Below the pieces are notes generated by a model. The model was not told the origin of the DNA, ran no database searches, and worked only from the letters and a program-made list of their open reading frames with translations. From Cryptomeria japonica (taxonomy: Eukaryota; Streptophyta; Pinopsida; Cupressales; Cupressaceae), in assembly GCF_030272615.1 (NCBI RefSeq), contig NC_081406.1, forward strand, positions 115,165,783 to 115,229,782: a stretch of 64,000 nucleotides of DNA. The letters are read 5' to 3'. The position numbers and the translations under genes were made by a program. Below are positions 12,488 to 23,600 of this stretch, one piece after another (within the stretch, counting starts at the first letter, position 1; each line of letters opens with the position of its first letter).

Positions 12488-12495
12488 TATAAATA
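12488..12495 (+). promoter_or_regulatory. TATA box of copia F 5' LTR
   Basis: TATAAATA lies in the 5' LTR and is conserved at 18022-18029 in the 3' LTR. Transcription would start some 30 bp downstream, leaving a leader of about 900 nt before the PBS. Confidence 0.65.
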
Positions 12496-12979
12496 TACAA
12501 GCCTAAGAGATAGCAAGGGGCAATTGAATAGAAGAAATATATTGTGTTGCTATGAAGTGTATTACTTATGCATGTGAGAGCAAATCAGCCAAGTGCTCAA
12601 CAATCATTTGAGAAGTGAGTGAGAGTGAGGGAGAACCTCATTGACGCGTTCAACCAGTAGGAGAGAAGAACCGGTATTGTTCATACCAGCAGAGTAGAAG
12701 AGAAGGAAGCTATAGAGAAAGTAGAAACAAAACCGATAGAGTTCACCACTGGTCAAGTGCAGAGAAGTGATGAGGAGATCTAGCAGAGAAGAAGAAGAGA
12801 TGAGATGTACTAGTAGAGTTTACCGATAGGTAAGTAGCAGATAAGACCAGTAGAAGAATGAGTTGGTGTAGTAGAGAAGGTATCTCACCGATAGAGTAAG
12901 GTATATGAAATGGTTGCAAGATCCACTTGTAACAAGATAACTACTATTGTAATTGAAGTCTACTTTGATAACACTGAGT

Positions 12980-13140
12980 TGTAGCTCGATGTAGGGGTTG
13001 TATCTCCTTTTGATTGTGTCCCGTAAAGTCAAGGGTTGGTGTTGCTTGGGTAGGTGCCCTAAAGTCATGGGTTGTAGCTCCTTTGGGTTGTAGCCCATAA
13101 AGTCAAGGCTTGGTGCTCCTTGGGTTGGTGCTCTAAACTT
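12980..13140 (+). repeat. Imperfect tandem repeat in copia F U5
   Basis: Units built from GGTTGTAGCTCCTTTGGG, CATAAAGTCAAGG and TTGGTGCTCCTTGGG are repeated about three times, and the array is present again at 19830-19985 in the 3' LTR. Several units can form small hairpins such as GGG-TTGTAG-CCC and GGG-TAGGTG-CCC. Confidence 0.7.
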
Positions 13141-13420
13141 TGTAACAGTGTTTTCATTGTGAGGTTGGATTGGAGCAGTAGACTCCAATAGCATTGCTCA
13201 CTGAGTTTTTTCCCATCTTAGGTTTTCTTCGTATATGCTGGTGTTATGTGATGTCCCCTTGTGAGTGTTTGCATTTGAGTTAGTCTCCTCACTAATTGGT
13301 AAGTCTATTCATAGTTAGATCTAATAGCCAGTATTCTCACATAGGATAGCTAAAGGGAAAAGATTTGAGAACCACTGATTCACCCCCTCCCCCTCTTAGT
13401 GGTGCATTGTGTCTAACAAT

Positions 13421-13432
13421 TGGTATTAGAGC
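13421..13432 (+). promoter_or_regulatory. Primer-binding site of copia F (initiator Met tRNA)
   Basis: TGGTATTAGAGC lies two bases after the 5' LTR end and differs at one position from TGGTATCAGAGC, the complement of the plant initiator-Met tRNA 3' end. Confidence 0.85.
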
Positions 13433-13491
13433 CTAGGTTCCTAGCTAGATGAGCTTTCTCCAGCTTGGGTAGTTTCTAGCTTAAGGACACA

Positions 13492-15172
13492 ATGGTTTGT
13501 TTAGTGTGAATCCCTTCTCCAATGTTTAATGGATCTAACTATGCCATTTGGAGTTACAGAATGGAATTCTACCTATCCTCCCTAGGTTATGAAGTTTGGA
13601 TGGTGGTTGTAAATGGTCTCCCTAGGAATGTCAGTCCTCCCACTAGTATTGCAGAAGAAAGAAGATGCAAGTGCAATGATGAAGCCATGAAGGTTATTTT
13701 CTGTGGACTCACCAGTGATGTTCCCTCATGAGTGGATAAGTGTAAATCAGGTAAAAGTCTATGGGATAGACTAAAGAAACTCTATGGAAATGAACCCTGC
13801 ACCACTAAATCAGCTTGTGAGAGTGAGAAGAACAATGTAGCAGATACATGTGTAGATGACAAAGACAATTTAGAGTATTGCAGTAGCATTGGTGATATAG
13901 AGACTCATATCTTCATGGCCCATGAGACAGACATTGAGAATCACACATCAAAAGAGGATAATGCAGAAAAATCCCACCGACATGATGTATTTGGCAGCAA
14001 CCCTAAAGATGATGAAGAAGGAGGAGACAAGGTAGATAGATCTAGTCAACAAGATATATTTGGAAGTGATGATGAAGAAGAAGAAGAAGAAGAAGAAGAA
14101 GAAGACGCTGAAGTAGATCTTGAGTGTGAACTAGTAAGTTCTCTAGAAGAGCTTCAAAATGTTAGAAATGATTTTAAAAACTACAAAAGATTAGTTCATG
14201 AGGATTGCATCCAGTTCAGAACCTGCCTTGAAGTATCAAACCAAAAGGTTGGTTTATTGACCACTCAACTAGAAGAGACAAAAATTCTGACTGATGATTT
14301 GAAATCAGTCTTGGACTCCAAGGAAAGTGAAATGGAGAAACTAAGAAATGAATACAGGTTGTTTAAGAATGTTGCAGTTATTGAGAAAAAACGGTTGATC
14401 AGATGCCTTGAAGAATCTGAGAAATGTATCTCAGAGTTAAAAACTCAACAAAAAGACACCAAGGAATGCAGGTGCAAAGATCTAAAGGCTAAGCTAGAGA
14501 CAAAGGATAAAGAGCGTCAATAGATAATAGTTGAAATGGAGTTCCTTGGGAAAGATCTTGAGAAATGTCAAGATGAGCTCAAGCTGAGGATCAAGAATGG
14601 TGTTGCATGGAGAAACAATGCAGATCTGAAAGGAAAAGGGAAGATGAGGGAAGACACTATTACTGATAGCATGAATAGGAGAAGACCTCTTATCGGTAGA
14701 AGACAAAGAAATGGTGTTGCCACCAAGTCAAGGCAAGCATGGCAGAAGAAGAGATGAGATGAAAGATTCGTAGAAAATGGACAACCCTAGATCAATTCCT
14801 AGGAGAAGCAGAAATGTAGATGTCAAACCGGTAAGATCACCTCATGTTTGGCAAAATCAATTTATAAGAAATAAGCCTTCTCTCTTTGGTTATTGTTTTG
14901 GATGTAAAGATTATGGCCATAGGGAAAAATATTGCAAAATGAGGTCTAGGAATAAACAAAGTGTGCTTCCTAGGTATAATAAATCTAATGGCTATAGATT
15001 TCATGCTTATGAGCATAATGCATCTAGGGGTAGAAGCATACATACCCCCTCTCCTGGTATTGCTAATGTTGTATGTTATAACTACAATAGACCCGACCAT
15101 AGAAGTTATGATTGTAGAAGAAAGGACTTGCAGTCCTATGGAAACCAAAAAAATCAATTATGCTCAGTATAA
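13492..15172 (+). pseudogene. Copia F gag (UBN2-like, acidic coiled coil, two zinc knuckles), broken
   Basis: Gag would package the element RNA. From the ATG at 13492 one frame continues through TGA 13507-13509, TGA 13729-13731 and TAG 14521-14523 to TGA 14755-14757; a frameshift then leads to the last part, 14777-15172. The N-terminus (GSNYAIWSYRMEFYL...LWDRLKKLYG) is the gag domain of plant copia elements (DUF4219/UBN2 pattern). An acidic run of Glu codons at 14077-14103 and a long heptad-like region to about 14600 suggest a coiled coil. CCHC knuckles lie at 14894-14935 (CFGCKDYGHREKYC) and 15074-15115, the second with Tyr in place of its second Cys. Confidence 0.82.
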
Positions 15173-16226
15173 GAGCAGTTACAGGGGATATGAACAGCAT
15201 AGACCGGCTTGGAACAAGAGGATAAATGTTCCTGCACAATCAATGAATTCAAGGAAACCAGTAACCAATCAAAATGGCATGATCAGAGGAGGAAAAGCTA
15301 ACTGATAGGTTAGAAGGTTCCCCAATCATGAGGTTGGCATGTATAATATGTGCTAATATAGCACTACCTTTAGATGTAATGGAGAATCTAAAGGTGTAAG
15401 GATCAATCAGTAGGAGAAGAAGAAACCTACTCCCCACATTGAAAAGGGGAAGAAAAGTGAGATCATGTAGACATGGAGGAAGAAGTAGGAAAATAGGACC
15501 ATGGACCGACATTATGCATTAAATACACAAATGTTATCTCCTATGGCTTAAAGGAGATGCAAGACTCGGGGGGAGTTACATATTGACCACATCTTTCACC
15601 CCTTAGTTGAATGTGGATAAGGAGATGAACAAGCTGCTATTGGTAAGAGGAAGAAAATATGATGGCAGTATGGGTAGTTACCCTGAATACTCATGGAATA
15701 TGGTTTAGTACTACAAATGAAATGAATAGTAGTAGAGGAAATTGGAACTAGGAAATAAAGGTAGAAAGGAAAGTGCCCCGGTAGAGACAAGAGACCGATA
15801 TGAGCAGCATGCTACCGGCACAAATGTTAATCAGTATTGCAAGATATGTAAGTTAATAAATTGAGGGATCCTTGTAGTAACCCTAATAAGATGGGTTGGA
15901 TATATGACCTGGCAGTTGGCATTGTGGTCATGATGATAGATGTCACATGTATTGATCTAAGTACTATTTTGGAATCTGGGAGATGAAAAATGAAGACCAG
16001 AGATCTGTGGTTCAGGGGGAGTTCAGAGCTATTTGCTTAGATTGATATCAAATATACTAAACACAGAAGCATATTCAACAAATGCTCAAGAAGGAGAGAG
16101 ACCTGTGTTAGCTGTCAAGGGTTGTTTGGTACCTGAGCTTTCCATATCAAGTGTTGATGTTTGAGATGATCTCAGTGCTCAATAGATACAAGGAGGAATG
16201 TTACCCTGACAGTGCCCTTTGTCATT
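15173..16226 (+). other. Copia F internal remnant without recognisable pol
   Basis: No protease, integrase or RT motif can be read in any frame. A purine run with GGGGGGAG occurs at about 15568-15576, resembling the motif that precedes the 3' non-coding region of copia elements. The segment probably includes 3' UTR, so pol appears to have been lost as a block rather than eroded. Confidence 0.6.
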
Positions 16227-16228
16227 GT

Positions 16229-16301
16229 TGTCAAAGGGGGAGAAAGTTACTGTAGTATACTGGATACTACATGTGTTGACATCAATGCCAAAGGGGGAGA
16301 T
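16229..16301 (+). promoter_or_regulatory. Duplicated polypurine tracts of copia F
   Basis: CAAAGGGGGAGA occurs at about 16233-16244 (after TTGTTGT) and CAAAGGGGGAGAT at 16289-16301, the latter directly abutting the 3' LTR. The second is the functional plus-strand primer by position. A two-copy arrangement is also present in copia D and copia B. Confidence 0.85.
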
Positions 16302-18427
16302 TATTGGCATTGTTTTGTCATTAATGTCAATTGGTATAGGATGTTACCGGCATCACTAACATTGATGTCAACTAGTGAACAAGAGGTTGTTGGCATTATA
16401 GTTTGATGACAACTAGAATAGAAGATGGACCGGTATGGGAGAAGAGTTGATGTGTTGTAATTTGTGACAACCAGGTTACCATCTTCATGTAGAAGGAAGA
16501 ACCGATATGTATCGGTATGTTTGATGTGTAGTAATGTGACCACTCTGAAAAAGGGTTGTTGATACGGTGTTGCATACAACAAAGATGAAGATATTACATG
16601 ATGAGCATTGGTTATGCTGAAGTGTCAGAATACTATTCGGTTCACATAAACACCGGAGGAGAAGTAGAATTATGAACAGGCCACCTAATTGCTAGTATAA
16701 GGATAACTAGCAAGACTTCCACTAGATGAAGAAGCCATCACAGGCTAGGTGATAGGTTGATATAGTATATTCCTCTATTTACAAGATGACATATGTCGTG
16801 AGGATGGTGTATCCTCCCCCAAAAAAATCTCACTTGGACTAGCAGAATGATTCCTTGAGATTGATAAGTGATTAAATCTAGAGACCGGTTATACCAGTGA
16901 AGGAATATTGGGGAGTTGAGATGGTGTGTTTGTCATCTTGACAAACCAGATGAGAGTAGAATTGATTTGATGGAGAAGAATGCTAGTGTGTGTAGGAATA
17001 GACATGGGATAGTGAGATACTGAAGGAAGGTTGATGTAGAACAATTGGAGTGTGATGACTTGGTGTCATCATGTTTCTCCGGCAAGAAGGAAAGTATGTT
17101 GTCCATTGGCACACACATATACCAGAATCTGCATTGGTGATTGTTGACATGTCATCATGTCAACTGGTAAAGCATCAAAGAAGAGACAAGGAAGATAAGG
17201 TTCTCACCTGATAAATATGGAGTTCACTGAAGGTTGATGATATGGTGTCATCAAGAGTGGTTAGCGATATGAAATCCCATCCATAATATGGACAAGGGGA
17301 AGGTGTTGAAGACTCCTACTTGATAAGAATGTGCATGTTTTAGATTGACATGTCTAAAGATTGGTTTGAGTGCCCCATCGGTAGTTCAACATAGTGCAGA
17401 CATGGTGAGGTAACCAATAGAGTGTAAGACACTGGCAGAGCAATAAAATGTTGAAAGAAGGGCTACATTGGCAGATTAGAAAAGATCATGACAAGAAGGA
17501 AAATCGACAAGGTGGTTAGTGTCAGTAGGGTTGGTGAACCGGTATGGGCATACCAGTTATGTGTATGGTCATTGATCAAGATAAATTGATGGAGTAGTGT
17601 GATGAGGATGATACTGACCATGATGCCATGTGGAGCTGAGGTGGTGAATGTCCAGAGGACGGTGATGTCTGGTGTCAAAGAGGTAGTTGTGACTGGTCCA
17701 ACATTAATGGTGACTGCAAAGCTCAAGGTAGAGTTGCAAAGTTGTGAGGCTCGAGATCTAGGACATATTGATTGTGCAGATCAGAGTAGGTGAAGAAAAC
17801 AACTAGGCCATTTATGGTGATTGACTGAGCAAAGCCGACATATTGATTGTAGGTTGCTGAAGAAGGAAGGCATGTTTTGGAAGACACAATATTGGTAGAA
17901 ATGTGTAGGTAGTCATCACAAAGTTATGATCTGATCAGATCTAATTAGATTCGATGTGCCTCATGATCAATGGAGAAAACCCTAAGGTGCCAAGTTTGAA
18001 TTGGTTTTTGGAAGTCTGGGTTATAAATATGCAAGCCTAAGACATAGTATGGGGCTGTTGAATAGAAGAATTATATTATACTACTATGAAGTGTATTACT
18101 TCTACATGTGAGAGAAAATCAGCCAAGTGCTCAATGGGCATCTAAGAAGTGAGGGAGAACCTAGTTGAAGTGTTCAACTAGTAGGAGAGAAGAACCAGTA
18201 GTGTTCATACCGACAGAGCAGAAGAGAAGGAAGCTGCAGAGAAGGTAGAAATAGAATCGGTAGAGTTCAACACTGGTAAAGTGCAAAGAAGAAGAAGAGA
18301 TGAGATGTATCGGAGGTAAGTAGCAGATAAGAGCAGTAGAAGAGTAAGTCAGTGTAGTAGAGAAGGTATCTCACCGGCATAGTAAGGTATATGAAATGGT
18401 TGCAAGATTCACTTGTAACAAGATAAT

Positions 18428-19783
18428 TGTTGGCATGTGATGAAGCAGAATGTATGTTGTCATTGATGTCAATAGGTGAACCGGTATGAACTAGTATGAA
18501 GATTGGAAGCGGTCATAATCAACCAGGATGGTGTGAACCGCTGTCGGGGTTTATAGTCAGGGTTCACTAAGTGTGACTATCAGTTGGTATTGGCTTATGT
18601 AGTGCAACTGATGACATTCGGTGATGAGTGAGTTAAGAGATAAGGATGAGATCGCTATCCCATGTCAGTTATGTGCATGTGAAAGATTTCCTTAAGGATC
18701 TTGCACATGAAGATCGAATGCATTGAATGTCTACCTTGGGAATGCACAATGTTTTAAGCGGTGTATGAAGAGCGTGTGATGGGTTACTAATTTCTAGTTA
18801 TAGATTGGATGATGCAAAATGACTTGAGATCTGTTTTAGATTGCTTAATTCTATGCAATGGATTTAACGATCAAGATTGGACTGCTTGTAATTTGTAAAC
18901 CTAAAATGTTTATTGTTTAAGGTTTATGCTACCGACCTAATTATTGTCTATAAGGTCAATTATTTTTGTTATTGTTTAGGTTGGCAAATGATGTGTTTGT
19001 GTTCTCATGTTGAGATACTTGCCAAACCAGAGTGTGGAACCTGCAGAGTGTGATTACAAAGGAGAGGAGATGAAAAGGATCTACCTTAGCAAGTAGCATT
19101 GTTATCAGATCAAATCTTTACCTTTTGACTTCTAACCATTTCAACAAAAGGAAAATCCCTTGACCAAGTAGCTTTAACAGGCTTATTACAAATCCTCTAA
19201 CCAGGTGACTCAAGCTCATTGAGTCCTTTAAATCCTCTAGCGAGGTAAACTTTGATAGGGTTTCAAACTTTAACAAGGTTTATAGCCATCCCTTAACTGG
19301 GTGATCTCTAACAGGATCGGTTCCTAACAGAACCTTATTGTAAGGTCTTTAACTAGACTAGGCTCCTAACAGAGAGGACTTCAAAAGAGTTCAAAACAAG
19401 CTTGTGGGTATTCATCCCCACTATGTTTTTTCCCATTTGGGTTTCCACGTGAAAAATATGTATGTTATGGGTTGTGAGTTTTCATGTGATGATTGAGTAG
19501 TTTTTGATTAAGTTAGTTATGGATGCAGTGCTAAATTATTGTGGTATTATTGATACAACTCATGCTTGATTATATCAGGAAGTAGTCATCAAGATTTAAG
19601 ATCTGTTAAATGTTGTCTTAAGTATTTGTGTTTAACCGGTATACCCATGGTTAAGCTCAGTGGTGAAGACAACCGGTCAGCATTGTTTTAATATGATAAA
19701 ATGTTGAGAAAGTTTTTGTCTGTATTGATTCACCCCCTCTCTTAGTACCAGTTAGGGTATTATTTGTTCATCATTATTCATCA
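18428..19783 (+). mobile_element. Solo LTR 'G' (1356 bp) inserted in copia F 3' LTR
   Basis: It begins TGTTGGCATG and ends TTCATCA. It is flanked by ATAAT (18423-18427) and ATAAC (19784-19788); the uninterrupted 5' LTR of copia F has a single ATAAC at this site. This marks a solo LTR left by recombination. Internal features are the hairpin array 19157-19374, the block TTCCCATTTGGGTTTCCACG near 19430 and GATTCACCCCCTCTCTTAG near 19728. No ORF is supported. Confidence 0.9.
19157..19374 (+). repeat. Array of about 11 mini stem-loops (solo LTR G)
   Basis: Short stems surround related loops. Clear cases are AGCT-TTAACA-GGCT (19170-19183), CCT-CTAACC-AGG (19194-19205), GACTCAA-GCTCA-TTGAGTC (19207-19225), CCTC-TAGC-GAGG (19234-19245), CCC-TTAACT-GGG (19290-19301), GATCT-CTAACA-GGATC (19303-19318), GGTTC-CTAACA-GAACC (19319-19334) and GTCT-TTAACT-AGAC (19345-19358). 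Stem sequence varies while pairing is kept. Confidence 0.75.
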
Positions 19784-20264
19784 ATAACCACTATTGTAAT
19801 TGAAGTTTACTTTAAGAACACTCAATTTTAGCTCAGTGTAGGGGTTGTAGCTCCTTTGGGTTGTAGCTCGTAAAGTCAGGGGTTGGTGCTCCTTGGGTAG
19901 GTGCCCTAAAGTCAAGGGTTGTAGATCCTTTGGGTTGTAGAACATAAAGTCAGGGCTTGGTTCTCCTTGGGTTGGTGCCCTAAACTTTGTAATAGTGTTT
20001 TCATTGTGAGGCTAGATTGGAGCAATAGACTCCAGTAGCATTGCTCACTGAGGTTTTTCCCATCTTGTGTTTTCCTCGTATATACTGGTGTTATGTGATG
20101 TCCCATAGTGAGTGTTTTCATTTAAGTTAGTCTCCTCACTAACTGGTGAGTCTGTTCATAGTTAGATCTAATAATTGGTATGCTCACATAGGATAGCTAA
20201 AGGGAAAAGATTGGAGAACTACTGATTCACCCCCTCCCCTCTCAGTGGTGCATTGTGTCCAACA

Positions 20265-22361
20265 ATCTATTGGCCCTCTTTGCATATGCACCTGTTAAAT
20301 AATGCTATGCCCACCACTCATGCAAGTGTTGAACCTTTAAATGCTATAAAGAATACACAATTGCCTTTTGTTCTTCTATAACAAAGAGAGAGGAAATATA
20401 GACAAGCAGATTGAAGACAGTGGAAATCATCTAAGAAATGTGGAAGCTATCATAGGATAATCCTGGCTATCTTTTTTGGCAAATGAAATTTCATTGTTTT
20501 TCCTCCATCTACCGCCATGAGGATAAACTACCCACGATAGAGATAAATATGAAACCTTGTAGGCAAGGCTTGACAATTGTCAATTGCAAACATTTAAAAT
20601 GTATACGCTAGGATTTCAAGCAAGAACAACAAACAAGTAACATAGGAAGACTATTGTATATTGTTCAAGCACGCATACCAACTTAGTGAACATTAAATCA
20701 ATTTTCTTGAAGATGAATACTTCTATCTTTAAATTACCAGTATTTTTCTTTGTTCTCTTCCAAAATGTTAAATATCTAATAAATTGGTAGGGTTTCCACA
20801 CAAAACAAAAGCAACGATTAATACTTGCTGGCATCCAATTAGGGCCTCATTAAATATTTTCCCTTCTCTACCTCTGTTGTAGAGCATCAATTTTATAGTA
20901 GTTGTTATTGGTGTTAAAAAAACTAATTGTCAAAAATAGCAACATTAATCGTATCTCATATAGCTGTCAAAAAAAATTGTGCATCAACAATCTCACATCA
21001 ATCTTAATAGTTCATGTGTGTCAAATTTTGGACTAATACTATGCCAAGGATGGGAATTTGGAAAATGATTTTTAAAGTTTTTGATCAAATGAAAGAATGA
21101 GACAACATTTTATTGATTACAATTATCATGCAGCATACCGAAGACATTGGTATCCTCATGAGCTATTCGTACTATTTCATGAAAAGAAACAAACATGTTT
21201 CCAATCTAATCAGTTCACATTTGCTAGCGTTCTATAAGCCTCTGCCAAAATGGTAGCTTTGGAATAGGGTATGGATATTGTTAACATTATTTGGGGTTGT
21301 CCGCAGGTGGCATTTTAATCAGGTGGCACCCCTTTCTTTTGACTTTCTGGCTAGGCTCATCGTATAGGCCAGATGCCATCTTGGCGTTGTTCCTGACGGC
21401 CTGCTTTTTCTGTTTGAGGTTAGGGGAAACACAGATTTCCCAAATGGCTCAGGTTTTGATGATCGATCATCTTTTTGGACCCCACTCTGCATCGAGTGAA
21501 TATAGGGACACATTGTGCCTTCGCATTGCCCATTCTTTTTTCTATTTAAGTGCTCCTTTTCGGATGTCCTCGGAGCTGCCGCGTGTTGTCCATGGTGACC
21601 CATCTCTCTAGCTATGGTTCACATCAAAATATTTTTTGTTCAAGTAGGTATGGAGATGACACAACAAGGTGGAAGCAACAACTTCAGAAGCGGTTTTGTT
21701 GGGTGTGTTCCTACAGGATGCCACGATGGTTTTTTCTAGTTCGAAGTGGCTTAGCCGAGTTGGGGACTCTATTTATATTGGTTTTTTTCTCTTTTAGGGG
21801 TTCATAAATTTTATGAAAAAGAACAATTAAGTATTCTAGATAGGAGTTAAGCCTTTTAGTTGTTATTGTTTTCTGAGGAAAGGATAATCAAGTTATGCCT
21901 ACAGCCTCTGTGATGTCTATTTTTAGTATGTTGTGATAGTTTTTTGTGCATTCTTGTAATTTTGATGACTTTGGAGATATATGTCTAATACTCTGCCAAT
22001 TATACTATGTTTTGCACTTCTTATCTAGTGGATGTGTGATGTATGTTTCTTTATGTTAAAAGGAATCCTTGTTGTATCTTGTTTATGGTTTTGTTCAGAT
22101 ATATAGATTGTTGAATGGGTTTTAAAACCAAATGTTTCTAGGTTTTATATGTTGTGTATATTTTTCTAAAATGCTCGGGCACATCGCCTAAATAGTCTAG
22201 ATCATTTTGCTTTAATTTTTTTCTTCCCCTTTTCCCTCAATCACAAGGAAGAGTCAGCCTCTTAAATCCAGAGGTTATTCAATGAGTTCAGTGCAATAGG
22301 TTCCCCATCACTAAATTTCCCATAAGGTTGTTCACTTCAAAAGTAAAATTTAGAGTCAACA
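20265..22361. other. No supported gene; probably includes the 5' LTR of gypsy A
   Basis: The part 20265-21280 shows nothing recognisable. 21290-21810 is somewhat GC-richer with overlapping short ORFs on both strands that match no family I know. Because a primer-binding-site-like sequence follows at 22372, the gypsy A 5' LTR should end near 22361 (...GTCAACA). Its start cannot be set because the 3' LTR copy is missing from the window. Confidence 0.35.
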
Positions 22362-22371
22362 ATTCTTTTTC

Positions 22372-22389
22372 TAGCATGCCTGGTGGGAC
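22372..22389 (+). promoter_or_regulatory. Probable primer-binding site of gypsy A
   Basis: TAGCATGCCTGGTGGGAC begins ten bases after a CAACA that could end the 5' LTR. It looks like a TGGCNNGCC-type PBS with G-to-A changes. The tRNA species is not certain. Confidence 0.45.
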
Positions 22390-22390
22390 A

Positions 22391-23600
22391 ATAATTTTGA
22401 AAACCCTGAGCTATTTTATGAGTCACAGGCCCGTTATTAGGAGTCAAACAACCCTAAATCCCAGTTTACTCCTACCACCCCTAGTAAATGTCCATTCAAC
22501 TACAGCCTCTTCTTCCCAAAGCTTAAATACCTTCCCTGAAATCACCCATATAGAAATGGCACATGTTCCTCCTACAAATTTTGTTACATGAAATAACGGA
22601 AGCCCTCTCATTCCCCCCACTCCACCCATTGTATGGGGACCAATTCCTTCTGTCACACTAAAAACCGTCCTGAAATTTACTAAGGAATATCACAAGACCC
22701 CCAGGGAACACCTATAAGACATAGCCAATGTCTGCACCATCCACGGTATCACTGAGAAACATGTAGCCTTGAGATTTCCCATGGCCTTGTTCAAAGGAAG
22801 AGCTTTAGATTGGTACAGATCCCTGGGTCCAAATACTCTAGCGGATTAGGACTAGCTTAGCGAGCATTTTTTTTAAAGGTTCTCTGACAAGGCTGACAAA
22901 TCATCATTGATGCACCAGTTGATTACAATAAAGAGAGCCCCTCAGGAAGCACTGATAGAATTCAACTTAAGATTATAGAGGACCTGGCAAAGAATACCTT
23001 TGTCTGCCCACCCTCCTACAGATATGGCATTCATCTTTTACCTAAAGGCCTTCAATTCTGACATATTAGTAATGATCCAATCGCTAGGTGGCAATACCAT
23101 CCTGCAAGCTTTTGAGATAGAGGTCCAAGCATAAAATAACCTGATCGATACAGGGAAGCTCGTGCCATGCCCCCTCATGCCAGTCTTTCCTGAGCTGTCT
23201 GACCAAGCCCCTGAAGAGGTTGCACCCAACACATCTTCTCATCAATCCATGTATATGTACCCTAGCCGCCAACAAGCATATGCCCCTCCGCAGTCATCTT
23301 TGGTTGCAGAAGTCAGTGACATGAAGAATTTGTTGAGAACCTTGTCCAAGGAGATTGTCAATCTAAAAAGAGCCTAGATTTCACCCGCTAGACCCCCTTT
23401 CCAACAAAAATTCCAAGGGAATAGACCCACGTACCAGCAAAATTAATATGCAAACAACTGTGCTGATAAATCCACCCAGCCAAATGATCAAATAGTCCTG
23501 GTCCCCAATCCTTTGTAGACCGTTTACCCCAACACCAGTAAGGAGTTGATAGTGGGGCAAAATAATCTAGCAGATGACACTAACTCTTGGTATTTTCTAT
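22391..23600 (+). pseudogene. Gypsy A gag remnant
   Basis: A single frame with many stops holds a retrotransposon gag pattern: LRFPMALFKGRALDWYRSLG (near 22760-22820), then LMHQLITIKRAPQEALIEFN (near 22910-22965) and a Pro/Gln-rich tail with a short coiled-coil-like segment up to the TAG at 23375-23377. The region near 23590-23630 (NNAHTSRNYP) looks like the remains of a Cys/His knuckle whose Cys are lost. This would have been the capsid protein. The start is uncertain; an ATG at 22556 is one option. Confidence 0.65.

Larger units (their letters stand above)
10760..13418 (+). repeat. Copia F 5' LTR (2659 bp)
   Basis: It begins TGTTGCCATTG and ends GTCTAACA immediately before the PBS. It matches 16302-18427 and 19789-20264. 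It contains a TATA box at 12488-12495, a promoter-distal tandem repeat at about 12980-13140, and the C-rich block GATTCACCCCCTCCC about 40 bp before its end. The palindrome ACCGGT occurs seven times. Minus-strand ORFs in it are short and have no recognisable domain. Confidence 0.92.
10760..20264 (+). mobile_element. 'Copia F': gag-only LTR retrotransposon with 2.66 kb LTRs
   Basis: Two long direct repeats (10760-13418 and 16302-20264, the latter interrupted by a solo LTR) flank an internal region of only 2.88 kb. A PBS matching initiator-Met tRNA follows the 5' LTR, and two purine tracts precede the 3' LTR. The internal region encodes only a Ty1/copia-type gag with zinc knuckles; no protease, integrase or RT is recognisable. 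It must have depended on proteins from another element, like the gag-only terminal-repeat elements known from plants. The LTRs differ by roughly 10% over the first 200 bp by eye, so the copy is old. Confidence 0.88.
16302..20264 (+). repeat. Copia F 3' LTR, split by solo LTR G
   Basis: It aligns with the 5' LTR from TATTGGCATTG (TG start changed to TA) to GTGTCCAACA. The part 18428-19783 is a foreign solo LTR, and removing it with one target copy leaves about 2.6 kb. Confidence 0.92.

Noticed and set aside
10755-20269. ATGTT/ATCTA as a copia F target duplication
   Set aside because: Only three of five bases match; not better than expected by chance.
21291-21611. ORF of 106 codons with overlapping ORFs on both strands
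   Set aside because: No domain, no start context and no homology pattern recognised; probably chance in slightly GC-richer DNA.
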